The translations under genes were made by a program, and so were the position numbers. This document shows, piece by piece, positions 48,696 through 56,868 of a stretch of DNA of 64,000 nt. The stretch comes from a virus. Under the pieces are notes generated by a model. The model was not told the origin of the DNA. It saw only the letters and a program-made list of their open reading frames with translations, and searched no databases. Position 1 is the first letter of the stretch; each line of letters starts with the position of its first letter. Where the stretch lies: positions 1-64,000 of IMG/VR virus record IMGVR_UViG_3300028590_000009; one strand, 5' to 3'.

Positions 48696-49059
48696 GTTGA
48701 AGCCAGCGCGCACAGTCGAATTCGCGCCCGACAACACCATCATCATCGACGGCGAACCGTTGCCATGGAAGGTCACCACAGACGGGTGGGGCGTCTACTT
48801 CTATCCGAGCCCCTTCGCCGGCGCGCCCAGGACTCTGACGTTCGCCGTGCTGGCGGACAACGTCACCATCGGCGCGAACGACATCACGGTCATCGACGGC
48901 CATGAAGTCCCCTGGCTGCTCGTTGAACCGCCATACGTCACCGTGTCGAAGCTCGCGCCCTATGCGGTGCAGTTGAAGGTTCGCGTCGACACCAGCACCG
49001 ACGAAGCGGCCGATCTGGACGGCGACGGCGACCTGTCAGCCGAGGTGATCGCGGCATGA
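48688..49059 (+). CDS. Hypothetical beta-rich protein
   Basis: 123 residues with repeated DGEPLPWKVTTDGWG / DGHEVPWLLVEPPYV pairs, two related beta units. ATG 48688 is preferred to 48682 because AGGAG lies seven bases upstream. Acidic C-terminus. Confidence 0.75.
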   Translation: MNELKPARTVEFAPDNTIIIDGEPLPWKVTTDGWGVYFYPSPFAGAPRTLTFAVLADNVTIGANDITVIDGHEVPWLLVEPPYVTVSKLAPYAVQLKVRVDTSTDEAADLDGDGDLSAEVIAA

Positions 49060-49211
49060 CCAGCCCTGATCAACTGCAAGCCGAGATGGCATGGAATACA
49101 TGGCGGCTGCGTAACGGGTCCGCGGATGTAGTCCACGATCGGGCCGTGTTCCTCGCAGGCTGGGACGCGGCACGCAGGAAGCCGGTAGCGGGGGCGGTGG
49201 AGGACGAATGA
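49056..49211 (+). CDS. Small hypothetical protein
   Basis: 51 residues; Trp-rich helix (LQAEMAWNTWRLRNG) and an end rich in Ala. ATG overlaps the previous stop (ATGA), and its stop overlaps the next start. Confidence 0.65.
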   Translation: MTSPDQLQAEMAWNTWRLRNGSADVVHDRAVFLAGWDAARRKPVAGAVEDE

Positions 49212-49417
49212 TCCTCGCGTTCTGGATCGCGCTGGCGGCAGTCGTCGTTTACGTCGCATCAATGGTGTTTGCGGGCCTGTTCCTGGACACAGGCGGCGAA
49301 GCTCTCATCCACGTCGCACGCCTGGCCCGAATCGTCGCTATCGCAGCAGGGCTCGTGTTCGTCATCCTGTTCGGCCTCCACGCGCTCGGGGTCTCGATCG
49401 AAATCGGCAAGGAGTGA
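49208..49417 (+). CDS. Small two-helix membrane protein
   Basis: 69 residues: MILAFWIALAAVVVYVAS and AIAAGLVFVILFGLHALGV are membrane segments. The stop is followed by the related short protein at 49425. Unknown role. Confidence 0.7.
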   Translation: MILAFWIALAAVVVYVASMVFAGLFLDTGGEALIHVARLARIVAIAAGLVFVILFGLHALGVSIEIGKE

Positions 49418-49424
49418 GGCGCGC

Positions 49425-49544
49425 ATGAACGACAACTTCGGCGGTGACTTCATTGCCGCACTGCTGGTCATCTTCGGCTCACTCGCTGTATTCGGCGGTC
49501 TGTGGTGGCTGATCGTCGTAATCGTCCAGGCGGTGCACGCATGA
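49425..49544 (+). CDS. Very small membrane protein
   Basis: 39 residues, almost entirely one membrane helix (IAALLVIFGSLAVFGGLWWL). Overlaps the next gene (ATGA). Ribosome site GGAG about 12 bases upstream. Confidence 0.6.
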   Translation: MNDNFGGDFIAALLVIFGSLAVFGGLWWLIVVIVQAVHA

Positions 49545-49690
49545 CCGACGACCCCGCGCGCACTCGACGCAAGCAGTGGATCCGCGACCTCGACAACCCC
49601 GACCCGACCACACGCGCTGATGCCGCACAAGCACTCGGACAGTGGGTCGAGACAGGGGAATGGCCGAATACGGGAGGCGACAATGAGTGA
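49541..49690 (+). CDS. Small hypothetical protein
   Basis: 49 residues: RRKQWIRDLDNPDPTTRADA then GEWPNTGGDNE. The pattern suggests a short helix-loop-helix. Start ATG 49541 overlaps the previous stop. Confidence 0.6.
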   Translation: MTDDPARTRRKQWIRDLDNPDPTTRADAAQALGQWVETGEWPNTGGDNE

Positions 49691-50162
49691 GACTGTGGAC
49701 GACATCGACGCGTTGATCGAGGCAGCGTTGAAACGTGGCGAGTGCGGGCCTGGTCGTGAAATGTGCCCGAACCGTTTCTGTTCCGAACCCTGGCATGGCC
49801 TCGCGATCACTGCCCGCATGCGGCAGATGCGTGCCCGCGGACACGTCGACGACGACTACCGCTACAACACCGACACCTCCACCGTGCTCTGTCCAGGCAG
49901 CATGTTCGAGGGGGAGTATGCGGCGCCCGAACACGCGCCTGATGCTGTCGACGGTTGGGATAGCGCGGCGAATATGGAAGCGCTGCGGTTGATTCAGGCG
50001 ATGCCGCGCGAGATTGTCGACCTGCTGTTCGCGGGGCTCGGAGACGTGCTCGCAGAGATAGGTGAACCACCGACGTTGACCACCGTCCGTCAGTGGCGGG
50101 CGGGCGACACCGAAACCCCGCCGCATTACATCGAACCGCACGCGCAAGGAGAAGCGGCATGA
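49683..50162 (+). CDS. Hypothetical protein with Cys/His motif
   Basis: 159 residues; CGPGREMCPNRFCSEPWHG near the start has a CxxxxxxC, CxxxxxxH spacing that may bind zinc. C-terminal half is helical. Overlaps the previous gene by eight bases. Confidence 0.72.
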   Translation: MSETVDDIDALIEAALKRGECGPGREMCPNRFCSEPWHGLAITARMRQMRARGHVDDDYRYNTDTSTVLCPGSMFEGEYAAPEHAPDAVDGWDSAANMEALRLIQAMPREIVDLLFAGLGDVLAEIGEPPTLTTVRQWRAGDTETPPHYIEPHAQGEAA

Positions 50163-50605
50163 ACGCCGAGGAGATACGTCGCAAGGCTATCGAGCGTCTT
50201 GCGCGCGCCCAGTTCACCATCGACGAGACCGAATACGGCACGCCTGCCATGCCTGCGCGGGAATGGGACGACGTTCCTCGGGTGCATGAGCGCTATCGGG
50301 GCGACGCCGCGCCTCTGGTCGATGCACTCGGGGAGCTACTCCGCACCGAGCCTGACGCCTACGTGGTGCTGTCCAAACGCAAGGACGGCGACGAACGGTG
50401 GCCGTTCAGCGGGCCGTGGGACGAGGAAGCCACCGTGTTCGTCGACTACGACACTGCTGGCGACCTGATGGTCAATTGGGAAGTCGATCGGATCGAGTCG
50501 GGTCGGAATCCTGACATTTTCATGCTCGGCGAAGTTCGATTCGAGCAGACGCCGCTTAATGCGGAGTGGTTGCAGGCCATTCGCGACGAACGGCAGACGA
50601 AGTGA
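50159..50605 (+). CDS. Hypothetical protein (paralogue of 50602 gene at N-terminus)
   Basis: 148 residues: NAEEIRRKAIERLARAQFTI at the start matches NADDIRADVVEVLAESLFTI in the next protein, so the two share an N-terminal module. Remainder is mixed and acidic. Confidence 0.7.
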   Translation: MNAEEIRRKAIERLARAQFTIDETEYGTPAMPAREWDDVPRVHERYRGDAAPLVDALGELLRTEPDAYVVLSKRKDGDERWPFSGPWDEEATVFVDYDTAGDLMVNWEVDRIESGRNPDIFMLGEVRFEQTPLNAEWLQAIRDERQTK

Positions 50606-51039
50606 ACGCCGATGACATCCGCGCCGACGTGGTCGAAGTCCTCGCCGAAAGCCTGTTCACGATATGGGCGGCAGGGCGTGGCATCGAGGGATATATCTGG
50701 GCTGATTGCGAGGAGGCGATGCGGCGCGACTTCCTCGACCATGCCGAAATCCATGCCGACGCTCTCGCTGCTGCCGGATATCTGGTCGTCGCGCAGGAAG
50801 GCCGCTACATCGGGCGGGGCATGGCACGCCGAACCCGCTACGTCACCGGCTGGATCGAGCCCGAGACCGGTTCAGCGTTGACAACAGGATCCATGCGCGT
50901 CACCCGCGTGAAACTCACGGCCGAGCAGGTCGCGGAACGGCGCAAGTATGCCGAAAGTATCGGCGAACGTTCAGGAAATGGCCCGATTCCGTGCGGTGCG
51001 GAGAACGGCAATAAACCGAACGTTGAGGAGCCGTCCTGA
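50602..51039 (+). CDS. Hypothetical protein
   Basis: 145 residues starting at GTG overlapping the previous stop. Shares the N-terminal NADDIRADVV module with its neighbour, then has a helical body and an acidic C-terminus. Confidence 0.7.
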   Translation: MNADDIRADVVEVLAESLFTIWAAGRGIEGYIWADCEEAMRRDFLDHAEIHADALAAAGYLVVAQEGRYIGRGMARRTRYVTGWIEPETGSALTTGSMRVTRVKLTAEQVAERRKYAESIGERSGNGPIPCGAENGNKPNVEEPS

Positions 51040-51251
51040 TGGCCCGTTCCGAATACATCTACCTCGTTCACGAACTCGACATGTGCGGCAACCGTCTCGT
51101 TGCCGGGTTCACGGTGAAACGCGAACTCGTGGAATGGCTGCGAGGAAACAGGAGCCGCAAACTTCAGGCCATGCGCGTCCGCGACATCGGCAACAGCGCG
51201 TGGGCCGCCCTCGATCCCACCGAAATCGACATCCAGGAGCTACTGAAATGA
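51039..51251 (+). CDS. Small hypothetical protein
   Basis: 70 residues: YLVHELDMCGNRLVAGFTVK and a short basic helix. Overlaps the previous stop by one base and the next gene by four. Confidence 0.7.
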   Translation: MARSEYIYLVHELDMCGNRLVAGFTVKRELVEWLRGNRSRKLQAMRVRDIGNSAWAALDPTEIDIQELLK

Positions 51252-51553
51252 CCGAGCCCGTCAAGATCGACCGCAAACACGTCCACCTCCTCGTCGGCGA
51301 CATGGCGATAGGTGAAAGCGGATCCATCGGTATCGAACACATCTACATCGACGCCGACATGAACGTGTGGCTCGCATCCGATGCGCCACTCGACACCCAG
51401 TTCGACGCGGGAGTTGTTCGGCAAGAAGACGGCTGGCACCTGGTCATCGAGACAGGGCAGCGACTGGCCCGCAACGACGACCTCGGATTCCAGTCCATCA
51501 CACCCGTCGTCGCCGTGCATGTCGCCGAGCCGAAGCCGAGGGTTGCCGCATGA
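51248..51553 (+). CDS. Hypothetical protein, IGESG family-like
   Basis: 101 residues with LLVGDMAIGESGSIGIEHIY and FDAGVVRQEDGWHLVIE. Similar to the protein at 59713 (IGASGWVVPWALIVD), so the two may be paralogues. Confidence 0.7.
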   Translation: MTEPVKIDRKHVHLLVGDMAIGESGSIGIEHIYIDADMNVWLASDAPLDTQFDAGVVRQEDGWHLVIETGQRLARNDDLGFQSITPVVAVHVAEPKPRVAA

Positions 51554-51783
51554 GCCTGAAGAAGATCGAAGAGTACGAAACCCGCGTCAGCACGAAGTAT
51601 TTCGATGTCGCTGGCATAGGCATGAACCTCGGTGACCTGCGCGCCATCGTCGCCGCTTGCGAAGGCTTGGACGACAGTGCAGACATCCACGTTTCCGGGC
51701 TCACCAAGACGAGTGAAGACGGCCAGTACTGGCTCGACAAGATGCGCGTACGGATGCTGCGGAACGTCGATGACCCTGCCTGA
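51550..51783 (+). CDS. Small hypothetical protein
   Basis: 77 residues: TKYFDVAGIGMNLGDLRAIV and a beta C-terminus. Overlaps the next gene by 14 bases. Confidence 0.68.
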   Translation: MSLKKIEEYETRVSTKYFDVAGIGMNLGDLRAIVAACEGLDDSADIHVSGLTKTSEDGQYWLDKMRVRMLRNVDDPA

Positions 51784-51973
51784 GTTGATCGCGGAAGCCT
51801 GGGCGACCGACCGCGACCTGTACGAAGTCCTCGTGGAACACGGGCTTGCGCCGATCCCGCCGCGCGGATGGCAGTTCGGGCCAGGACCGGACGCGTTACG
51901 GATACCCGTCGCCCTGTTCGCGAACCTGCACGACCACCTCGACTACTACGGCATCACCGAAATAGGGGACTGA
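51770..51973 (+). CDS. Small hypothetical protein
   Basis: 67 residues, ATG 51770 overlapping the previous gene. LAPIPPRGWQFGPGPDALR is Pro/Gly-rich; no domain recognised. Confidence 0.68.
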   Translation: MTLPELIAEAWATDRDLYEVLVEHGLAPIPPRGWQFGPGPDALRIPVALFANLHDHLDYYGITEIGD

Positions 51974-51974
51974 C

Positions 51975-52490
51975 ATGGCATCGAAGAAGAAGCTGCGGAA
52001 GCGGATCCGCGAAATGGAAGCGCAACGCGACCTGTGGCGCAACGCCGTCGAAGGCCGCGACCGGAAATACAACGAACTGCGCGACAACGGGCGCTACCTC
52101 GCCGTATTCCTCACCGATCGTGTACTCAACCCGGGATGCCTCGACGGATCACCCATCGAAGCGACCGAACTCCGTGTGCGCGTGGATGCGCTGGAGAAGC
52201 TGACCAGTGATGGTGCATGGTCGTTGCAGCAGCTGTTGGAGTTGCGGAGCAAGTTGGTTGTCGACCGTTTCAGGGAGTTCATCGAGATCGCCGAAGCTGC
52301 CGAAACGAAGCTCGATCCGGCCGAGGGCGAAGACCGCGATTGGGTGGATGACCTGCCAGACGAGGCACCGGAACTCGCCAAGGTTGCCGCCAAATCGCCT
52401 CGATACACGCGCGCGCGAGAAGCCTTGTCGCCTGCCGCTGTCGCATGGATCGACACCTATTCCATCGACCCGAAAGCCGAGGCGGCATGA
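51975..52490 (+). CDS. Coiled-coil hypothetical protein
   Basis: 171 residues; a long charged helix (KLRKRIREMEAQRDLWRNAV), then a globular C-terminal region. May oligomerise. Start ATG one base after the preceding stop. Confidence 0.72.
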   Translation: MASKKKLRKRIREMEAQRDLWRNAVEGRDRKYNELRDNGRYLAVFLTDRVLNPGCLDGSPIEATELRVRVDALEKLTSDGAWSLQQLLELRSKLVVDRFREFIEIAEAAETKLDPAEGEDRDWVDDLPDEAPELAKVAAKSPRYTRAREALSPAAVAWIDTYSIDPKAEAA

Positions 52491-52669
52491 GCGCGGGCGC
52501 CGTTCCGGTCAAGTGGGTCATGTGCTGGGACTGTCAAGGCGACGAAGGCGAAGTAGTCGACGGGAACTGGATCGACTGCGAATGCTGCCAAGGCGAAGGC
52601 GGACACCCGCTCTACGTGGACTGGTCCTGCACCTGCGAACCACGCGACGACGAGAAGGAGGCGGCATGA
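52487..52669 (+). CDS. Small zinc-ribbon protein
   Basis: 60 residues: MCWDCQGDEGEVVDGNWIDC then CCQGEGGHP and CTCEPRD give a CxxC ... CxC-type ribbon. Overlaps its neighbours (ATGA). Confidence 0.72.
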   Translation: MSAGAVPVKWVMCWDCQGDEGEVVDGNWIDCECCQGEGGHPLYVDWSCTCEPRDDEKEAA

Positions 52670-52890
52670 GCTACGACGACGAAGACGAGCAGGAATCCGC
52701 ACGCGAGGCCAGTCTCCAGCGCGCACTGGACGAGCCGATGCCGGACGATCTCAAGTCCGCGATTGCAGACCTGATCGAACCGCACACGATGAACATGTAC
52801 CTCGATCACGGGGACACGATGACGTGCATCGAGGTCGCGTTCCCTGTCATTCGGGAGTGGCTGCGGGAACACGGGGAGATCGCGGCATGA
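52666..52890 (+). CDS. Hypothetical protein
   Basis: 74 residues; acidic N-terminus (SYDDEDEQESAREASLQ) and a helix around DLIEPHTMNMYLDHGDTM. No domain recognised. Confidence 0.7.
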   Translation: MSYDDEDEQESAREASLQRALDEPMPDDLKSAIADLIEPHTMNMYLDHGDTMTCIEVAFPVIREWLREHGEIAA

Positions 52891-53207
52891 CCGCCACCTG
52901 CTGGTGTGGTCGACCATCTCACAACGACCTGCTCGACGGCTGTGTCGGTGACGGATTCCTGCAGGCCATGTTCGCGCCGCCCGACTTCAACACGATGATC
53001 AAAACCATGATCCTCATGTACGGGGATCTACTCGCGATGGCTGCCGATGGTGACGAGCAGGCCGCGCAGTTCATCAGGGAGAACCCGTTGCCGAAACCGA
53101 GTGTTGAGCAGGACCGAGCGATGCTGCGACTGGCCGGCATGGACGTGACAGCGGACGACGTGCGGTCGATGCGGGCGCATTACGGCGGCAGTGAGGTGGC
53201 GGCGTGA
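52887..53207 (+). CDS. Hypothetical protein
   Basis: 106 residues, starting TATCWCGRPSHNDLLDGC; the first part has a Cys-x-Cys ... His ... Cys cluster. Helical afterwards (KTMILMYGDLLAMAADGDEQ). Confidence 0.7.
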   Translation: MTATCWCGRPSHNDLLDGCVGDGFLQAMFAPPDFNTMIKTMILMYGDLLAMAADGDEQAAQFIRENPLPKPSVEQDRAMLRLAGMDVTADDVRSMRAHYGGSEVAA

Positions 53208-53503
53208 GCAGGACAACCTTCACCCTGTACGCGCGCCGTGACGACCGCGGCATCGAGCAGTTCTATGCCGCCCTCTATCGCGTATTTCAGGCGGCCGATA
53301 CGGAACGGCCTGGACTGGTCTGGCATCCGCAGGAGTTCGGCGTGAACGCCAAATGCTACGAGGTCGAATGCGAGGGATTCGACGTCGACGTACAGCAGTT
53401 GATGAACGACATCGAATGGGACTGGCCGAAATCAGTCACTGTGTTCGCGCCGATCACGCACATCGAAATGTATCGACCGACAGCAGGCAAGGAAGCGGCA
53501 TGA
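53204..53503 (+). CDS. Hypothetical protein
   Basis: 99 residues: TTFTLYARRDDRGIEQFYAA and an acidic C-terminal region. No domain recognised; starts at GTG overlapping the preceding stop. Confidence 0.7.
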   Translation: MSRTTFTLYARRDDRGIEQFYAALYRVFQAADTERPGLVWHPQEFGVNAKCYEVECEGFDVDVQQLMNDIEWDWPKSVTVFAPITHIEMYRPTAGKEAA

Positions 53504-54006
53504 GGCAAACCAAGCTGCAAGCAGGGCTCGACCGGGATGAGGCCATCGCCAAGAAGGCGCAGGGTGTCGAACATGCGCACGGCGACGAACCCGAAGCCTG
53601 CGAGAGCGAGCGATGCGCGCACGATCGGAACATCGAGCCGTCGCGCGCGCTGAAGATCTTCGCAGCGTTGCGCAAGGTGCTGGACGAGCATCGCGAAAAG
53701 AACGGCTACTGCGACACCTGCCGCCACTACGACTACGCATACAGCTACGACCCTGTCCCATACCCGTGCCCGACCGTGCAAGCCCTCGAAAGCATCTACA
53801 CCGACGACCCCGAACCGCGCTACTACACAGTCCACGTCACCTGGTCCGAAGAGGACAGCGAACACGTCGGCACCTGCCCCGCCTTCCCGTCACTGTCCTA
53901 CCTCGCGCCAGGGTATTTCGACGCACTCCAAGGCATACATCAGCTGGTGCAAAACGTGATCGCGGACATGAACAGCCGTGGCGAACCATTGCCCGAGGAG
54001 AAGTGA
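53500..54006 (+). CDS. HicB-like domain protein with Cys-containing N-terminus
   Basis: 168 residues. Residues about 107-168 show the HicB pattern: YYTVHVTWSEEDSEHVGTCP, then FPSLSYLAPGYFDALQ and IADMNSRGEPLP. N-terminal region has C34, C39, C71 and C74, which may bind zinc. No adjacent HicA toxin (small dsRNA-binding-like protein) is found, so this may be a solitary regulator rather than a toxin-antitoxin partner. Confidence 0.75.
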   Translation: MRQTKLQAGLDRDEAIAKKAQGVEHAHGDEPEACESERCAHDRNIEPSRALKIFAALRKVLDEHREKNGYCDTCRHYDYAYSYDPVPYPCPTVQALESIYTDDPEPRYYTVHVTWSEEDSEHVGTCPAFPSLSYLAPGYFDALQGIHQLVQNVIADMNSRGEPLPEEK

Positions 54007-54012
54007 GACGAC

Positions 54013-54174
54013 ATGGATGAATACGTGATCGGCCCGCGTTTCGGCCCCGACGACTGCGGCATGATCCCCGACACGCCTGAATACCGGGATCACGTGCAGG
54101 CGTTGGAGTTGGCGTGGGACCACGAAGCACGCCCGGACTGGCAGGTCACCGTTGGCAACACGGAGGCGGCGTGA
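54013..54174 (+). CDS. Small hypothetical protein
   Basis: 53 residues: DEYVIGPRFGPDDCGMIPD and a helix. The stop overlaps the next start (GTGA). Confidence 0.62.
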   Translation: MDEYVIGPRFGPDDCGMIPDTPEYRDHVQALELAWDHEARPDWQVTVGNTEAA

Positions 54175-54515
54175 GCGACTTCCCACTGATGCGCCGCCCG
54201 CTCGGCAGCGACTGGCACGACACCTTCGACGCACCCACCGTCACCGTCAACAGTTGGTGCACGAACACGACCGTCGCGACAGGCAGCCTGCCGAGCGAGA
54301 TCAAATGGACCAACCCGCACATCACCTTCGACAGCGTGCGGTTCCAGCTCTACGGGCTCGACGGACGCACCTACACGCTCACGGGTCGGCACCTTCAGCC
54401 TGGCGATCGTCTGGACCTCGAACCCGCGGACGATGGTTACGTGTTGACCGTGACGCGCGGGGATGAGACGTTCACGCATCAGCTACGGCCAGACGAGCAG
54501 GATGAAGCGGCGTGA
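54171..54515 (+). CDS. Hypothetical beta-rich protein
   Basis: 114 residues; alternating strands (SVRFQLYGLDGRTYTLTGRH and GYVLTVTRGDETFTHQL). Starts at GTG overlapping the previous stop. Confidence 0.7.
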   Translation: MSDFPLMRRPLGSDWHDTFDAPTVTVNSWCTNTTVATGSLPSEIKWTNPHITFDSVRFQLYGLDGRTYTLTGRHLQPGDRLDLEPADDGYVLTVTRGDETFTHQLRPDEQDEAA

Positions 54516-54685
54516 GGCTGCGATGCCTGATCGGCTGGCATCAATGGCGGTCCATCATGCACATCTACCCGCCCGGCCTCTACGCCCACGAGCGCGAGGC
54601 AGGCTGGTTCGAGCAGCGATGCAGGCGTTGCGACGCGCCATGGAGGCCACGGCGCGAATTCCCGATCGAGATCCGTGAGCCGTGA
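54512..54685 (+). CDS. Small Cys-containing protein
   Basis: 57 residues, GTG start overlapping the previous stop; a WFEQRCRRCDAPWRPRR region with a CxxC pair. An overlapping frame elsewhere is a shadow. Confidence 0.62.
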   Translation: MRLRCLIGWHQWRSIMHIYPPGLYAHEREAGWFEQRCRRCDAPWRPRREFPIEIREP

Positions 54686-54704
54686 ATACCCGCCAGGAGT
54701 GAAC

Positions 54705-55091
54705 ATGTCGCAGCCCGCCGATATCCTGCCCATGCGCCGCATCCTCGTCTCGGGTTCGCGTGACTGGACCGACGTCGACCGTGTCCGCAACGCCCTCCGG
54801 CACGCCTGGGCATACCTCCAGCCCGGACCCATCACGCTCGTGCACGGTGCAGCCCGCGGACTCGACACCATCGCCGGACGCGTCTGGACCGGAGGCAACC
54901 TGCCGGTCGAAGTCCATCCCGCCGACTGGAACAAGCACGGGAAAGGCGCCGGCCCGATCCGCAATCAAGCCATGGTCGACCTGGGCGCCGATTTGCTGGT
55001 TGCGTTCCCGCTCGGGGCTTCCATCGGCACCCGAGACTGTATCCGGCGCGCGAAGGCCGCAGGGATCATCGTGTGGGAAGTGGAAGGCTGA
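54705..55091 (+). CDS. SLOG-family (YspA/DprA-like) Rossmann protein
   Basis: 128 residues, ATG 54705 with AGGAG seven bases upstream. Rossmann fold with RRILVSGSRDWTDVDRVRN (residues 11-29), TLVHGAARGLDTIAGRV (44-60) and GPIRNQAMVDLGADLLV (83-99). SLOG proteins bind nucleotides or DNA; some sit in anti-phage signalling. Last gene of the plus array before the minus-strand block. Confidence 0.85.
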   Translation: MSQPADILPMRRILVSGSRDWTDVDRVRNALRHAWAYLQPGPITLVHGAARGLDTIAGRVWTGGNLPVEVHPADWNKHGKGAGPIRNQAMVDLGADLLVAFPLGASIGTRDCIRRAKAAGIIVWEVEG

Positions 55092-55220
55092 CTACTCGGA
55101 CGGCCGCTTCGCCCGCTGATAGTTGCCATCCACCCGCTCGAAACAAGGCGCGCACATCATCTTGTCCGCCTCGCGCACGGGCCGTTCACCGCACAGGCTG
55201 CATAGCTTCGGTTCGCTCAC
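55092..55220 (-). CDS. Small zinc-ribbon protein
   Basis: 42 residues on the minus strand, GTG start overlapping the MarR stop. KLCSLCGERPVREADKMMCA followed by PCFERV has the CxxC ... CxxC spacing. Likely co-transcribed with the MarR regulator. Confidence 0.65.
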   Translation of the reverse strand: MSEPKLCSLCGERPVREADKMMCAPCFERVDGNYQRAKRPSE

Positions 55221-55726
55221 CAACCGATCCTACGACTCGTCTGAAACGCCTCCCGCGACGACCAACCCTCCAACTCCACCACACGAGCAAGTAGCCGGCG
55301 CGTCAACCGCAACCACTCCGCGACATCATCATCCGCCAGGCCATCCAACACCAGGGCGCGCACGATCTCGTCATACACAGGGACCGCGGCCTCATAAACG
55401 TCGCAGCCGGTCGGAGTCAACACGGCCTCTTTCGTGCGCCCATCCCAACGGCCCGCTATCCGACGCACCAAACCGCGCCGCTCCAAACCGTCAACACGGT
55501 GGGATAGTCGCGACCGTGACGAATCGACACCTGCTGCCAGCGCGGACATGGTGAGCCGATGTCGTGGCTGATCCGCCAACTCGTCCAAGATCCTGAATTC
55601 GATGTGTGTCAGGGAGCATTCGTGCCGTAGACCCGCGTCGACCGCATACCCGAGGTGCGCGGTGAGGGACACGAAACTCGTCCAGGCTTGTTGCCGCGGA
55701 TTACTGGCAGGAGTGTATTCGAGCAT
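55217..55726 (-). CDS. MarR-family transcription regulator
   Basis: 169 residues, start ATG 55726 with GAGGG about seven bases upstream; the longer start at 55768 is possible. Winged helix at about 35-100: LTHIEFRILDELADQPRHRL then MSALAAGVDSSRSRLSHRV and LERRGLVRRIAGRWDGRT. MarR proteins sense small molecules; one in a phage early region is unusual. Confidence 0.85.
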   Translation of the reverse strand: MLEYTPASNPRQQAWTSFVSLTAHLGYAVDAGLRHECSLTHIEFRILDELADQPRHRLTMSALAAGVDSSRSRLSHRVDGLERRGLVRRIAGRWDGRTKEAVLTPTGCDVYEAAVPVYDEIVRALVLDGLADDDVAEWLRLTRRLLARVVELEGWSSREAFQTSRRIGW

Positions 55727-55813
55727 CGCGCCACCCTCATCGGTTCGTTCCTGCCTCCACTGTCGCAACTCGACGACGTACGCGCAGCAAATTCGGGGAA
55801 ACCGGATGATGCA

Positions 55814-56089
55814 TCATGAGATCGAGACCGGGCGCGACTTCTCACAATGGCAATGCTCATCCAACGGCGGCGTGTACACGACCTTCCCGCAATCACACTG
55901 ATGCGTTCGATGACCGATGCGACCAGGCGCGACACACGGCACCCAACCAGCTGTCACCTGACGATTCGCCAGGATATGACCATCAGGGCAGCGGACAGGT
56001 TTCGGCTCGACCCAGTTCCCCTCGCCCAGGCGCACGAGCTGCCGGGGATCCTCGACTCGCCTGCCCTGGACCACGTAATGCTGCCGCAT
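55814..56089 (-). CDS. Small Cys/His-rich protein
   Basis: 91 residues; CPDGHILANRQVTAGWVPCV and CDCGKVVYTPPLDEHCHC give a likely double zinc site. Leader upstream of MarR on the same strand. Function unknown. Confidence 0.72.
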   Translation of the reverse strand: MRQHYVVQGRRVEDPRQLVRLGEGNWVEPKPVRCPDGHILANRQVTAGWVPCVAPGRIGHRTHQCDCGKVVYTPPLDEHCHCEKSRPVSIS

Positions 56090-56172
56090 CCGACCATCCT
56101 GACATCGAGGGGTGACAAGGCGGCTACAGTCAGTTGGTCAATGAGCGATCGGCGACGGTTACCCCAAACGCG

Positions 56173-56209
56173 ACAGTGCCCCGAACCATCGCACGGTTCG
56201 GGGCACTGT
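56173..56209 (-). terminator. Strong hairpin between minus-strand genes
   Basis: A perfect 15-bp stem (ACAGTGCCCCGAACC and complement) with a seven-base loop, in the gap between the 56220 gene and 56089 start. It terminates the operon that begins at 57284 or further upstream. Confidence 0.8.
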
Positions 56210-56219
56210 TGTAGGTCGA

Positions 56220-56570
56220 TCAATCCGCGGACTGCACATGTCGAGCTGCCGCGATCATCGCCGCAGCCTGCCGCAACGCGAGCTTCGGACTCGCGGGATT
56301 GCCGACACCCAATGATGCGACTCGTCCATGCTCGTCCAGTTTCACTGTCGCGAACTTGTCCACCTCGCTCACGGGCCACCTCGGGTCGCCAAAGTCGTCT
56401 GTAGCCGCCGTGGGCAACTCCACGATCGCGTGCCGCCCTCGCGGCGCGACCAGGAAAACGTTCATCACCGCGTCGGCTTGCCGTCGGTCGTTGTCGTTCA
56501 CCCGCGCGGTCACGCCACGACGCGACGCAGCCAACACCTTCGCGAGCGCTTCCCGAATGCCTTCATCCAT
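56220..56570 (-). CDS. Hypothetical protein
   Basis: 116 residues; ATG 56570 overlaps the end of the 56563 gene and has AGGA upstream. Helical N-terminus (DEGIREALAKVLAASRRG) and a beta region (AVMNVFLVAPRGRHAIVEL). The longer frame to 56801 covers the previous gene and is rejected. Confidence 0.68.
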   Translation of the reverse strand: MDEGIREALAKVLAASRRGVTARVNDNDRRQADAVMNVFLVAPRGRHAIVELPTAATDDFGDPRWPVSEVDKFATVKLDEHGRVASLGVGNPASPKLALRQAAAMIAAARHVQSAD

Positions 56571-56868
56571 CTCGCTTTTCCTGCTCTCGCTCATTCTTCG
56601 GCTTCCGCTTGTATTCCATCCCCGACGGGATCGGCTGTGCAGCATTCGACTCCCGTTGAGCCTGCCGACGACGCCACGCGGACAAATCGGGGCGTTCGGC
56701 ACCGGTCGCATCCCGACGCTGCAACAGTCGCTCCTTGCGCTGCTCATCCGTCGGCTCCACCCACTGATGCCATCCCACCTCGGGATGCCACAACTGCACA
56801 TGCCTCTCGCGATCCTCGCCGCACCAATGGCAGCCGTTCGGGTTGATCGGAGGTTGCAGGCGTGCCAT
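56563..56868 (-). CDS. Hypothetical protein with Cys/His motif
   Basis: 101 residues; HWCGEDRERHVQLWHPEVGW is a likely metal-binding pattern; the C-terminal half is basic (RRRQAQRESNAAQPIPSG). Overlaps neighbours. Confidence 0.7.
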   Translation of the reverse strand: MARLQPPINPNGCHWCGEDRERHVQLWHPEVGWHQWVEPTDEQRKERLLQRRDATGAERPDLSAWRRRQAQRESNAAQPIPSGMEYKRKPKNEREQEKRDG

